Positions 36,498-49,701 are shown, numbered from the stretch's first letter. The stretch is 64,000 nucleotides of DNA from Stenotrophomonas maltophilia (GCF_025642255.1 NZ_CP106759.1:523501-587500); one strand, 5' to 3'. Program-made: numbers and translations. Notes: generated by a model from the sequence alone, not told the origin.

Positions 36498-36697
36498 GCA
36501 GATCGCGGAAATCCGTCGAAGGCGGGGTGGGTCCGGTGGCGGGGGTGTCCGCGGCATGGATGCCGCGGCCAAGCCCCCAGGGATGGGTTCACGGCGTCCC
36601 CCGCCACCGGACCCACCCCGCCAACCTGCAGGAAACCGGCTTTTGACGTTGCTGTTGCTTCGGCTGTTGCTTCGGCGGGTGCCGGGCGCAGCCCGGC
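36498..36697 (-). repeat. Bipartite variable-arm palindromic repeat, copy C
   Basis: On the minus strand this copy reads: small hairpin GCCGGGC-TGC-GCCCGGC (36697-36681); a spacer with CAACAGC, GCAACAGCAACGTCAA; a left arm 36622-36599; a loop beginning GACGCCGTGAACCCATCC with inner hairpin CCGCGGCATCCATGCCGCGG; a right arm 36544-36521 (24 bp, perfect); and the flank TTCGACGGATTTCCGCGA. Order and spacing match copy A at 20532-20726. The small hairpin ends 24 bases before a TACAAT hexamer upstream of purL. Confidence 0.85.
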
Positions 36698-36720
36698 CCA
36701 AGCCCATCCCCCGCTTCCGG

Positions 36721-36726
36721 TACAAT
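36721..36726 (+). promoter_or_regulatory. Candidate -10 element of purL
   Basis: TACAAT at 36721-36726, 34 bases upstream of the purL ATG, matches the -10 consensus at 5 of 6 positions. No good -35 hexamer is present at the expected distance, where the end of repeat copy C lies instead. Either an activator is used or the promoter is weak. Confidence 0.4.
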
Positions 36727-36760
36727 ATCGGGCCCGTTTCCCAACTACGGTTCCCCGGAC

Positions 36761-40645
<3,885 letters not shown>

Positions 40646-40687
40646 TCGCGCACCGCTTCGCGCAGGCGTCGATGCCGATGCGTATGG

Positions 40688-40717
40688 AAAAACCCGCCGC
40701 ATTGCCGGCGGGTTTTT
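40688..40717 (+). terminator. Intrinsic terminator after purL
   Basis: AAAAACCCGCCG (40688-40699) pairs perfectly with CGGCGGGTTTTT (40706-40717), with a 6-nt loop, 43 bases beyond the purL stop. A classic hairpin with T-run; the A-run on the left makes it usable in both directions. Confidence 0.9.
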
Positions 40718-41086
40718 CTTTGCGCGGATGAAACTCCTGTCGCCACCATGAGTTACATGCATTTCCATGCGCCAGACAATCGTCACGTGCAACTAACAAA
40801 ATGGATTGATAAACGCGTGAAAAAGTGAACTGCTTCACGGCAATGTGATTTGCTGTGTCAAAGTCTTGACGATATGGAAAGTTGCCGTTAACACTTGAAC
40901 CCCGTTTCAGAACCATTCATCCCGCAGTAACCGCTTGGCGCACGCGCTCGGTTTTCTGTCGCTGCGCGCCGTTCGGCAATACCCCGCAGTAAATCACGCG
41001 AATAAACGCCCCCAGGGGACGTTGGACCAGAAGGTCCGGCGGTGGCGTTGCTTTGCCCAAAACCAGTCCAATCAGGAGCCGTACCG
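40718..41086 (+). promoter_or_regulatory. Upstream/leader region of the trimeric autotransporter gene
   Basis: The gene-free stretch between the purL terminator and the adhesin is markedly AT-richer than its surroundings at about 40780-40900. It has a possible promoter, TTGACG (40866-40871), a 17-nt spacer, then TAACAC (40889-40894; only 3 of 6 to -10 consensus). If used, it would leave an untranslated leader of about 185 nt. The leader includes a small hairpin GGACC-AGAA-GGTCC (41024-41037) and a Shine-Dalgarno AGGAG at about 41074, 8 nt before the ATG at 41087. AT-rich upstream DNA could be an H-NS target; this is inference. Confidence 0.4.
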
Positions 41087-44000
41087 ATGAATCGGATTTA
41101 TCGCAAGGTCTGGAACAAAGCACTGGGTCAGTTGGTCGTGGCCTCGGAACTGGCCTCGTCCGACAGTTGCGGCGGGGTCGTCGACCAACGCCGCGATTCG
41201 ACACAGGCCAGGCCCTTTGTACTGGCTGCCGCACTGGCGCTGGCACTGGGATTGGGCATGACCGGCGTCGCCTCTGCACAGTCGGTGGAGATCGGCGGCA
41301 ACGCCAACTGCGTGGTGCTCAACAGCTCGATCGTCGACAAGTGCCTGGTGGATGGCAGCGCCTCGGCCACCGGCACCAATGCGGTCGCCGTGGGCACCGG
41401 CAGCCGTGCAACCGGTGCCAACAGCGTGGCGCTGGGCGCCGGCTCGAAAGCAACGCGTGCCAATACCGTTGCTGTCGGTGATGCGGGCAAGGAACGGCAG
41501 GTGACCCACGTCGCCGCTGGCACCGAGGCAACCGATGCGGTGAACAAGGCGCAGCTGGATGCACAGGCGCGGGCCACGCAGGCGGCGTTGGCCGAAGCGA
41601 CAGCCCAGAGCAGTCGCTACTTCAAGGCCGACGGCGCCGGTGATGACAGCGACGCGGCGAAGATCGAAGGGCAGGGCGCGATTGCGGTCGGCAGCGGCAG
41701 CCAGTCGCTGGCCAACGCCACCACGGCCGTCGGCACACAGGCCGTGGCCGCCGGTCTGGGCGCCAGTGCGTTCGGCCAGAACGCGTTGGCCATCGGCGAT
41801 GCCAGCGTCGTCGTCGGCCAGAGTGCCGTTGCGCTCGGACTGGGAGATACCGCCGTAGGTGCCAGCGCTGTTGCGGCCAGCGAGAACGGCGCAGCGACCG
41901 CACTGGGCGCGTTGTCCGAGGCCAGTGCGGACGGCGCAACGGCGGTCGGTGGCGGAGCCGTGGCCATGGGCCCGGGCAGTACCGCCGTGGGTCGTGGCGC
42001 AACGGCCGCCAATGAAGCATCGATCGCGGTCGGTGCGTTCAGCACCGCCGTGGGTGAATACAGCACCGCGCTGGGTTCGAACTCGGCAGCGGTTGCCACC
42101 GGCAGTGTGGCGCTGGGCGCCGGCTCGCTGGCCGACCGGGTCGATACGGTATCGGTGGGCGCGGCCGAGTACGGTCTGACCCGGCAGATCACCAGTGTCG
42201 CGGCGGGTACCGAAGACACCGATGCGGCCAATGTCGGCCAACTCCGGGACGTCGCGGCCGTGGCCGATGCCACGGCCAAGCGTTTCCAGGCCACCGGCAG
42301 CAGCAACAGCGACGCCGGTGCGCTGGCCGCAGGCGATGACGCGCTGGCTGCCGGTGAAGCGGCCAACGCGCTCGGCGATGGCACCACCGCAGTCGGCGCC
42401 GGCGCCACCGCGGTCGCGCAGAACGCCACGGCGGTCGGCAACAACGCCCTGGCCGCCGGACAGAACAGCGCCGCGTTCGGCAACAACGCGCAGGCTGCAG
42501 GACCCGGCAGCGTCGCGGTGGGTGGCGCCGCCGTGGACGAGAACGGCAATCCGCTCATCACCAACGGCGGCGTGCCGGTGGAGACCGGTGCGACCAGTGC
42601 CGGCGTCGGCGGCACTGCGGTCGGTGCCAGCGCAGAGGCGGCTGGCTTCGCTGCGTCCGCCTATGGCGTGGGTGCCTATGCGGCCGGCGCGCAGTCCTCC
42701 GCATTCGGCGCGGTGGCCAACGCCATCGGCGACTACGCCACCGCAGTCGGCACCCAGAGCAACGCGACCGGCACCAGCAGCGTGGCCGTGGGTGGCCCGG
42801 CTGACCTGATTCCCGGTCTGGGCTTCTTCGTGCAGACCCAGGCCAGCGGCGAAGCCGCCACCGCTGTGGGTGCCGGCGCGATCGCCAGCGGTGACCGGAC
42901 CGTGGCCAACGGCAGCCTGACCGAAGCCTCCGGCGCCGAAGCCACGGCCATCGGCTACTTCGCCTACGCACCCGGAGAAGGGGCCAGCGCGCTGGGCGCG
43001 CAGACCTGGGCCAGCGGCGCGCAGAGCACGGCGGTTGGCTACTACGCCACGGCGCGCGGCGCCAACAGTGTCGCCCTCGGCGCGAACTCTGAAGCCATCC
43101 GTGACAACAGCGTCGCCGTGGGCAGTGCCGGCAACGAGCGGCAGATCACCGGCGTCGCTGCCGGCAGTGAAGCCACCGATGCAGTGAACAAGGCGCAGCT
43201 GGACGCCGTGGCCAGCACCGCGGATACCACCGCCCATTACTTCCAGGCCCAGCCGGAAGCCGGCAGCGATGCCGGTGCGTTTGCCGAGGGGGAGGGTGCG
43301 GTGGCCGCCGGTTCGTCCAGCAACGCGATCGGCGCCGGTGCCGTCGCCCAGGGCGCGGGTGCTTCCGCCGTGGGCGATGACAGCGTCGCCATCGGTCGCA
43401 ACAGCAGTGCCAGTGGCAACGGCGGGGTCGCCATCGGTGGACTGGGCCAGGCCTACGACCAGTACAACCAGCCGATCATCGGCGATGACGGTCAACCAGA
43501 ACGTGTCGGCACCACCGCCGGCGCCGATGCCACCGCCGTCGGCAATGGTGCGCAGGCAACGGGTGCGTCGGGCAATGCCTTCGGCAGCGCGGCCAAAGCC
43601 ACCGGCGACAACAGCGTGGCTGCCGGTGGCAAGTCGCGGGCGACCGGCAGCTACGCGGTCGCCGTGGGCGACAGTGCGTTCGCCAGCAGCGACGACAGCA
43701 CCGCCGTCGGCGGCTACAGCTGGGCCACCGCCAGTGGCGCCAGCGCATTCGGTTCGGGCGCATGGGCCACCGCCACCAACGCATCCGCCTTCGGCAATGC
43801 AGCATGGGCCAGCGGCAGTGGCGCCACCTCCATCGGCTACAACAGCTGGGCCAACGGCACCAGCGCCACCGCCGTCGGCCGCGGTGCCTTCGGCTACGGC
43901 GACTACAGCGTGGCGTTGGGCTACCAGGCGCTGGGCAACACGGTCAACAGCATCGCCATCGGCACCAATACGGTGGCCGGCGGTGAAAGCGCGATCGCGC

Positions 44001-47000
44001 TGGGTGCCGGCAGCAACGCCAGCGGCAGCAACGCGGTCGCGTTGGGTGCAGGCTCGGTGGCTGATCGTGACCGCAGCGTGGCGGTTGGCGCTGCCGGCAA
44101 CGAGCGCCAGGTGACCCACGTGGCCGCAGGTACGCAGGCCACCGATGCGGTGAACAAGGCACAGCTGGATGCCGTCGCGGCGGAAGCCTCCACCACCGGC
44201 AAGTACTTCCAGGCCAGCGGCAGTGCCGACAGCGATGCTGGCGCTTACGTGGAAGGGGACAACGCACTGGCTGCCGGCGAGGCATCCAACGCCATCGGCG
44301 ACGGCGCCATCGCCCTGGGCAGCGGCGCCAACGCACTGGCCAACAACGCGCAGGCGCTGGGCTTCAATGCCGTGGCCACCGCGGCCAACGCCAGCGCGAT
44401 CGGTGCCAACGCACAGGCGACTGGCGAGTACGCCACCGCGCATGGCGCGGAAAGCGAAGCCAGCGGTGAACAGAGCGCGGCCTTCGGTGCTGCCTCGATC
44501 GCCAGTGGCGCTGGCAGCACCGCCAGCGGCGTGCTGTCCGAAGCCTCCGCAGAAGAGGCGACGGCGGTGGGCTACTTCAGCACCGCCAGTGGTGAAGCGG
44601 CCACGGCGGTCGGCAGCGAGAGCGTGGCCAGCGGCACGGCCTCGGCCGCGTTCGGCATCGGTGCGGAAGCCACGGGTGGCTACAGCACCGCCATCGGCGG
44701 TTTCGCCAGCGCCTCGGCGTTCAACGCCACCGCGTTCGGCAATTTCGCCAATGCCTCCGGCTCCAACAGCGTGGCGCTGGGCGGCGACTCGGAAGCCTCC
44801 GGCGACTACAGCACGGCCACCGGTCAGGGCAGCTTGGCCACCGGTACGAACAGTGTCGCTGTCGGCGGCTCGTTGTTCGGCATTCTCGCCACCGAGGCGT
44901 CCGGCAACTACTCCACGGCCGTCGGTGGTGGCGCATGGTCGCCGGGCATCAACAGCACCGCGCTCGGCAATGCGGCCGAGTCGCGCGGCGCCAACAGCGT
45001 CGCGCTGGGTGCCGATTCGATTGCAGACCGTGACAACACGGTATCGGTCGGTGGTGGTGGCAACACCCGCCAGGTGACCAACGTGGCGGCAGGTACCGAA
45101 GGCACCGATGCGGTCAACAAGAATCAGCTGGACGCCGTGGCGTCGGTGGCTGAGAACACCAGCCGCTACTTCCAGGCCAGTGGCAGTGCCGACAGCGATG
45201 CCGGCGCCTATGTGGAAGGTGACAACGCGCTGGCCGCCGGCGAAGCGGCCAACGCGATCGGCAACGGTGCCACCGCACTGGGCAGTGGTGCGACGGCGGT
45301 CGCCGCCAGTGCCACCGCGGTGGGCCTGGACAGCCTGGCCAGCGGCAGCAATGCCGCAGCGGTGGGCAGCAACGCACAGGCCACCGGTGAAAACAGCGCG
45401 GCACTGGGCAGCGGTGCGGTCGCCAGCGAGATCGGCAGCACGGCGACCGGCGCGGGCGCACAGGCCACGGCGGTGTACAGCACCGCCAACGGCTCGGAAG
45501 CGCTGGCCAGCGGTGCGCAGTCGCTGGCCAGCGGCTTCCGCAGCGCGGCGTCGGCCGATGGCACCACGGCGGTCGGTGGCTACAGCGAGGCAACGGGTCG
45601 CCTCGGCACCGCGCTCGGCTATGGCACCGCCGCGACCGGTGCCAACACCACGGCCGTCGGGTTCGGTGCGGCCGCGGCCGGTACCGGAGCCGTGGCGGTG
45701 GGCCAGTCCAGCGAAGCCAGTGGCGAGGAGAGCGTCGCCATCGGTGGCAGCACTTTCTTCGGCCTGATTCCTTCCCGGGCCAGCGGTACCGGTGCGTCGG
45801 CGTTTGGCGCCGGCGCCTGGGCCACCGACGACTACGCGACCGCCATCGGCTGGAACTCCTGGGCCGACGCAGCTGATTCCACCGCACTCGGTGCCAGCGC
45901 CACCGCCAATGCTGCGAACAGCGTGGCACTGGGTGCGGGTTCCGTTGCCGACCGCGCCAACAGCGTGGCCGTCGGCAGCACGGGCAGCGAACGTCAGGTC
46001 ACCCATGTCGCGGCGGGTACCGAAGGCACCGATGCGGTCAACAAGAACCAGCTGGACGCCGTGGCGTCGGTGGCCGAGAACACCAGCCGCTACTTCCAGG
46101 CCAGTGGCAGTGCCGACAGCGATGCCGGCGCCTATGTGGAAGGTGACAACGCGCTGGCCGCCGGCGAAGCGGCCAACGCGATCGGCAACGGTGCCACCGC
46201 ACTGGGCAGTGGCGCGACGGCGGTCGCCGCCAGCGCCACCGCGGTGGGACTGGACAGCCTGGCCAGCGGCAGCAATGCCGCAGCGGTGGGCAGCAACGCA
46301 CAGGCCACCGGTGAAAACAGCGCGGCACTGGGCAGCGGTGCGGTTGCCAGCGAGATCGGCAGCACGGCGACCGGCGCGGGTGCACAGGCCACGGCGGTGT
46401 ACAGCACCGCCAACGGCTCGGAAGCGCTGGCCAGCGGTGCGCAGTCGCTGGCCAGTGGCTTCCGCAGCGCGGCATCGGCCGATGGCACCACGGCGGTCGG
46501 TGGTTACAGCGAAGCCAGTGGTCGTCTCGGTTCTGCACTGGGTTACGGCACGATCGCCAGCGGGGCCAACAGCACCGCGACGGGCGTGTTTGCCACGGCC
46601 AGCGGCGCCAGCGCGGTGGCCATGGGTGATTCCAGTGAAGCCAGCGGCGATGAAAGCGTCGCCATCGGTGGCAGCACCTTCTTTGGTCTGATCCCGGCCC
46701 GCGCCAGCGGCTACGGCGCTGCGGCGTTCGGTGCGGGCGCATGGGCCACCGACGACTACGCGACCGCCATCGGCTGGAACTCGTGGGCCGACGCAGCTGA
46801 TTCCACCGCACTGGGCGCCAATGCCACCGCCAACGGCAGCAACAGCGTCGCCCTCGGTGCTGCATCGAAGGCAGACCGCGACAACACGGTGGCGGTTGGC
46901 AGCACGGGCAGCGAACGCCAGGTCACCCATGTCGCCGCAGGTACCGAAGGCACCGATGCGGTCAACAAGGACCAGCTGGACGCCGTGGCGTCGGTGGCCG

Positions 47001-49543
47001 AGAACACCAGCCGCTACTTCCAGGCCAGTGGCAGTGCCGACAGCGACGCCGGCGCCTATGTGGAAGGTGACAACGCGCTGGCCGCCGGCGAAGCGGCCAA
47101 CGCGATCGGCAACGGTGCCACCGCACTGGGCAGTGGCGCGACGGCGGTCGCCGCCAATGCCGCTGCCGTGGGCTTCAACGCGGTGGCGACGGGTGAGGAT
47201 GGCGTGGCCATCGGCAACAGCGCCAGCAGTACCGCTGGCGGCGCGATCGCCCTCGGTGCGCAGAGCAGCAGCGCCGGGCCGGCCAGCGTCGCCCTGGGCG
47301 CGCAGTCGGAAGCGGAGGGCATCGGTGCCGTTGCGGTAGGTGGCATCGCCCAGGCCAGCGGCCTGGCCGCTACCGCCGTCGGCTACGGGGCCACGGCCGA
47401 CGGTCGCGAAGCGACTGCGGTCGGCAACTTCGCCTATGCCAATGGCTGGCAGTCCACAGCCTACGGTGCGGGTGCCACGTCCAGCTTCTTCGGCACGGCC
47501 CTGGGCAGTGGCGCGCAGGCGGCCGACGTCGCCACGGCGGTCGGCCAGGGCACCACCGCGCAGATCGCCGGTGCGGGTTTCGGCGTACAGGCACGCGCCG
47601 GTGAGTACGGTACCGCGCTCGGCAACAACGCGGCCACCGGCCTCAATGGCGTGGCGGTGGGCTTCAACGCACTGGCCGGGCAGGATGCCAACAGCGTCGG
47701 CAGCGGTCAGCACACTACCGCCATCGGCAGCGAGGCGTGGGCGACCGAGGACGGGGCCACCGTGGTCGGCTACAACAGTTACGCGCAGGCAACCAATGCC
47801 ACGGTGCTGGGCAGCAACACCTGGACGACCAAGGCCGCCGACAACAGCGTCGCGCTGGGTGCCGGATCGCTGGCGGATCGTGCCAACGCGGTATCGGTCG
47901 GTGCGGCGCAGGACTGGGTTGATGCGGCGGGCGTTACCCACAGCGCGATCAACCGCCAGGTCACCAATGTCGCGGCCGGTACCCAGGCGACCGATGCGGT
48001 GAACAAGGGCCAGCTGGATGTGGTGGCGGCCACCGCCGATGCCACCGGCCGCCACTTCCGTGCGACCGGTACCGGGACCGCCAGCGCCACGGGCAGCAAC
48101 GCGGTCGCCGTCGGTTCCGGTGCCAGTGCCAGCGGCAACCGCAGCAATGCGCTGGGCAGCAGTGCCAGCGCCATCGGCAATGCGGCGCTGGCCGTCGGCG
48201 CCAACGCCGGCGCGACCGGTGCGAACTCGGTGGCGCTGGGCAGTGGCGCGCGCGCGCTGGACGCCAATGTGGTGTCCGTCGGCGGTGGCAACGGTACCGA
48301 TGGTCCGGCGACGCGCCGCATCGTCAACGTCGCCGACGGTCGCATCGCCGCAGGCAGCAGCGACGCGGTCACCGGTTCGCAGCTCAACGTCACCAACCAG
48401 CGCGTCGGTGCGGTGGAAACCCGGGTCGGCGATTTCGATTCGCGTATCGCGACCGTGGAAACGTCCACTGCCAATGCGGTCGGTTATGACGACGCCAGCC
48501 GCGACCGGCTGACCCTGGCCGGCATCGAGGGCACCACGATCGACAATGTCGGCGCCGGCAGCATCGCCGCAGGCAGTCGCCAGGCGATCAATGGCGGCCA
48601 GCTGTTCCAGTCGCTCAGCGATGCCGCCAGCTTCCTCGGCGGTGGCGCCAGTGTCGGCATGCAGGGCGTGTTCGTCGCGCCGAACTACGTGATCCAGGGC
48701 GCCAGCTACAGCAATGTCGGCGATGCGCTCGGCGCACTGGACCGCAAGGTCAGCGAGATCGACCAGCGCACCGGGGGGGCGAACCGCTCCCGCACCGCCA
48801 GCCTGCGTTCGACCAGCACGCCGCTGGAGGGGGGCGCCGGCAGCCTGGCCGCGGAGACGGCCAGCGCCGATGCCGTCCCCACCGTGGCCACTGCCAGCAC
48901 TGCCCGGGTACAGGGCGCGCCGACCGCCGCCGCAGCGGGCTCGGGCATCCCGGTCGCCACACCGGCAGCGGGTTTCAACGCGGTCACCGTGGGAGAGGGC
49001 GCCGTTGCCAGCGGCGCGTCGTCCACGGCCATCGGCCAGGGGGCCAGTGCGACGGCCGCCAACGCCGTGGCGCTGGGCCAGGGCTCGGTTGCCGATCGTG
49101 CCAACACCGTCTCTGTCGGCAGCGAAGGCAACGAGCGCCAGGTCACCAATGTCGCGGCCGGCAGCGCTGCCACCGACGCGGTCAACAAGGGTCAGCTGGA
49201 CCGTGGTGTCGCCACGGCCAACAGCTACACCGATGGCCAGGTGAAGGCCGTGACCGACAGCTTCGATGTGTTCAAGGGCGAAGTCGATGGCCGCCTGCGT
49301 CATATGGACCGTCGCATCGATCGTCAGGGCGCGATGAGCGCGGCGATGCTCAACATGGCCACCAGCGCCGCCGGCATCCGTACCCAGAACCGGGTCGGCG
49401 TCGGTGTCGGCTTCCAGGGCGGCGAGTCGGCGTTGTCGCTGGGTTACCAGCGTGCAATCAGCGACCGCGCCACGGTCACCTTCGGCGGTGCCTTCAGCAG
49501 CGACGACAGCTCGGTCGGCGTTGGCGCCGGCTTCGGCTGGTAA
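41087..49543 (+). CDS. Giant YadA-like trimeric autotransporter adhesin
   Basis: A 2818-residue type Vc secreted adhesin. MNRIYRKVWN is the extended signal peptide region; cleavage is expected after VASA (about residue 64). The passenger is almost entirely YadA-head heptad-like repeats of the form A-x-A-x-G-x-x-S/A-x-A, interrupted by nine neck motifs of the type VAAGTEATDAVNKAQLD, each followed by a module opening with YFQASGSADSDAGAYVEG or a diverged form. Near the C-terminus are a Pro/Ser-poor stalk with NVADGRIAAGSSDAV and a coiled-coil segment (about last 100 residues). The final ~75 residues are a YadA membrane anchor ending GAGFGW. The ATG at 41087 is supported by AGGAG and the ESPR. 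Residues about 1340-2025 include a 308-residue tandem repeat. Adhesion, biofilm or autoaggregation are inferred from the family. Confidence 0.95.
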   Translation: MNRIYRKVWNKALGQLVVASELASSDSCGGVVDQRRDSTQARPFVLAAALALALGLGMTGVASAQSVEIGGNANCVVLNSSIVDKCLVDGSASATGTNAVAVGTGSRATGANSVALGAGSKATRANTVAVGDAGKERQVTHVAAGTEATDAVNKAQLDAQARATQAALAEATAQSSRYFKADGAGDDSDAAKIEGQGAIAVGSGSQSLANATTAVGTQAVAAGLGASAFGQNALAIGDASVVVGQSAVALGLGDTAVGASAVAASENGAATALGALSEASADGATAVGGGAVAMGPGSTAVGRGATAANEASIAVGAFSTAVGEYSTALGSNSAAVATGSVALGAGSLADRVDTVSVGAAEYGLTRQITSVAAGTEDTDAANVGQLRDVAAVADATAKRFQATGSSNSDAGALAAGDDALAAGEAANALGDGTTAVGAGATAVAQNATAVGNNALAAGQNSAAFGNNAQAAGPGSVAVGGAAVDENGNPLITNGGVPVETGATSAGVGGTAVGASAEAAGFAASAYGVGAYAAGAQSSAFGAVANAIGDYATAVGTQSNATGTSSVAVGGPADLIPGLGFFVQTQASGEAATAVGAGAIASGDRTVANGSLTEASGAEATAIGYFAYAPGEGASALGAQTWASGAQSTAVGYYATARGANSVALGANSEAIRDNSVAVGSAGNERQITGVAAGSEATDAVNKAQLDAVASTADTTAHYFQAQPEAGSDAGAFAEGEGAVAAGSSSNAIGAGAVAQGAGASAVGDDSVAIGRNSSASGNGGVAIGGLGQAYDQYNQPIIGDDGQPERVGTTAGADATAVGNGAQATGASGNAFGSAAKATGDNSVAAGGKSRATGSYAVAVGDSAFASSDDSTAVGGYSWATASGASAFGSGAWATATNASAFGNAAWASGSGATSIGYNSWANGTSATAVGRGAFGYGDYSVALGYQALGNTVNSIAIGTNTVAGGESAIALGAGSNASGSNAVALGAGSVADRDRSVAVGAAGNERQVTHVAAGTQATDAVNKAQLDAVAAEASTTGKYFQASGSADSDAGAYVEGDNALAAGEASNAIGDGAIALGSGANALANNAQALGFNAVATAANASAIGANAQATGEYATAHGAESEASGEQSAAFGAASIASGAGSTASGVLSEASAEEATAVGYFSTASGEAATAVGSESVASGTASAAFGIGAEATGGYSTAIGGFASASAFNATAFGNFANASGSNSVALGGDSEASGDYSTATGQGSLATGTNSVAVGGSLFGILATEASGNYSTAVGGGAWSPGINSTALGNAAESRGANSVALGADSIADRDNTVSVGGGGNTRQVTNVAAGTEGTDAVNKNQLDAVASVAENTSRYFQASGSADSDAGAYVEGDNALAAGEAANAIGNGATALGSGATAVAASATAVGLDSLASGSNAAAVGSNAQATGENSAALGSGAVASEIGSTATGAGAQATAVYSTANGSEALASGAQSLASGFRSAASADGTTAVGGYSEATGRLGTALGYGTAATGANTTAVGFGAAAAGTGAVAVGQSSEASGEESVAIGGSTFFGLIPSRASGTGASAFGAGAWATDDYATAIGWNSWADAADSTALGASATANAANSVALGAGSVADRANSVAVGSTGSERQVTHVAAGTEGTDAVNKNQLDAVASVAENTSRYFQASGSADSDAGAYVEGDNALAAGEAANAIGNGATALGSGATAVAASATAVGLDSLASGSNAAAVGSNAQATGENSAALGSGAVASEIGSTATGAGAQATAVYSTANGSEALASGAQSLASGFRSAASADGTTAVGGYSEASGRLGSALGYGTIASGANSTATGVFATASGASAVAMGDSSEASGDESVAIGGSTFFGLIPARASGYGAAAFGAGAWATDDYATAIGWNSWADAADSTALGANATANGSNSVALGAASKADRDNTVAVGSTGSERQVTHVAAGTEGTDAVNKDQLDAVASVAENTSRYFQASGSADSDAGAYVEGDNALAAGEAANAIGNGATALGSGATAVAANAAAVGFNAVATGEDGVAIGNSASSTAGGAIALGAQSSSAGPASVALGAQSEAEGIGAVAVGGIAQASGLAATAVGYGATADGREATAVGNFAYANGWQSTAYGAGATSSFFGTALGSGAQAADVATAVGQGTTAQIAGAGFGVQARAGEYGTALGNNAATGLNGVAVGFNALAGQDANSVGSGQHTTAIGSEAWATEDGATVVGYNSYAQATNATVLGSNTWTTKAADNSVALGAGSLADRANAVSVGAAQDWVDAAGVTHSAINRQVTNVAAGTQATDAVNKGQLDVVAATADATGRHFRATGTGTASATGSNAVAVGSGASASGNRSNALGSSASAIGNAALAVGANAGATGANSVALGSGARALDANVVSVGGGNGTDGPATRRIVNVADGRIAAGSSDAVTGSQLNVTNQRVGAVETRVGDFDSRIATVETSTANAVGYDDASRDRLTLAGIEGTTIDNVGAGSIAAGSRQAINGGQLFQSLSDAASFLGGGASVGMQGVFVAPNYVIQGASYSNVGDALGALDRKVSEIDQRTGGANRSRTASLRSTSTPLEGGAGSLAAETASADAVPTVATASTARVQGAPTAAAAGSGIPVATPAAGFNAVTVGEGAVASGASSTAIGQGASATAANAVALGQGSVADRANTVSVGSEGNERQVTNVAAGSAATDAVNKGQLDRGVATANSYTDGQVKAVTDSFDVFKGEVDGRLRHMDRRIDRQGAMSAAMLNMATSAAGIRTQNRVGVGVGFQGGESALSLGYQRAISDRATVTFGGAFSSDDSSVGVGAGFGW
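45092..47150 (+). repeat. 924-bp tandem repeat inside the adhesin gene
   Basis: Near-identical DNA recurs with an exact 924-base period (308 codons). The same neck-proximal sequence GATGCGGTCAACAAG occurs at 45107, 46031 and 46955. Copies 1 and 2 are complete and differ at scattered third positions plus one diverged block near 45590-45700 versus 46514-46624. Copy 3 is only about 200 bases before it diverges near 47155. Such repeats can expand or contract by recombination, changing adhesin length in units of one module. Confidence 0.88.
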
Positions 49544-49554
49544 GCCACTCCATC

Positions 49555-49580
49555 GCGCCGGCGGCCACCCACGCCGGCGC
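49555..49580 (+). terminator. Candidate hairpin after the adhesin gene
   Basis: GCGCCGGCG (49555-49563) pairs with CGCCGGCGC (49572-49580) around an 8-nt loop, 12 bases after the adhesin stop. It lacks a T-run, so termination is plausible but not certain. Confidence 0.45.
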
Positions 49581-49701
49581 AATACCCGCAACGAGGGCCT
49601 GGGGGGAGGTCACGGCAATCCCGGCTGGGCCGGCCGGGAGTCGTCAAGGAATGATGGCCGCAGTGTTGGTTCGATCCATGACCCAGAAGAGGAATTTCGA
49701 C

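Noticed and set aside
45092-47150. CRISPR-like array or satellite DNA
   Set aside because: The repetition is in frame, has a 924-bp period and encodes adhesin modules; there are no short direct repeats with unique spacers.
41072-49591. An open frame of about 2,840 codons antisense to the adhesin gene
   Set aside because: It spans the whole adhesin because biased Ala/Gly/Ser codons leave no stops in the opposing frame. Its translation is low-complexity, lacks a signal peptide or any domain, and has no ribosome site.
49678-49701. ATG at 49678 as the protease start
   Set aside because: No Shine-Dalgarno precedes it, whereas the GTG at 49702 has GAGGA at proper spacing and gives a cleaner signal peptide.
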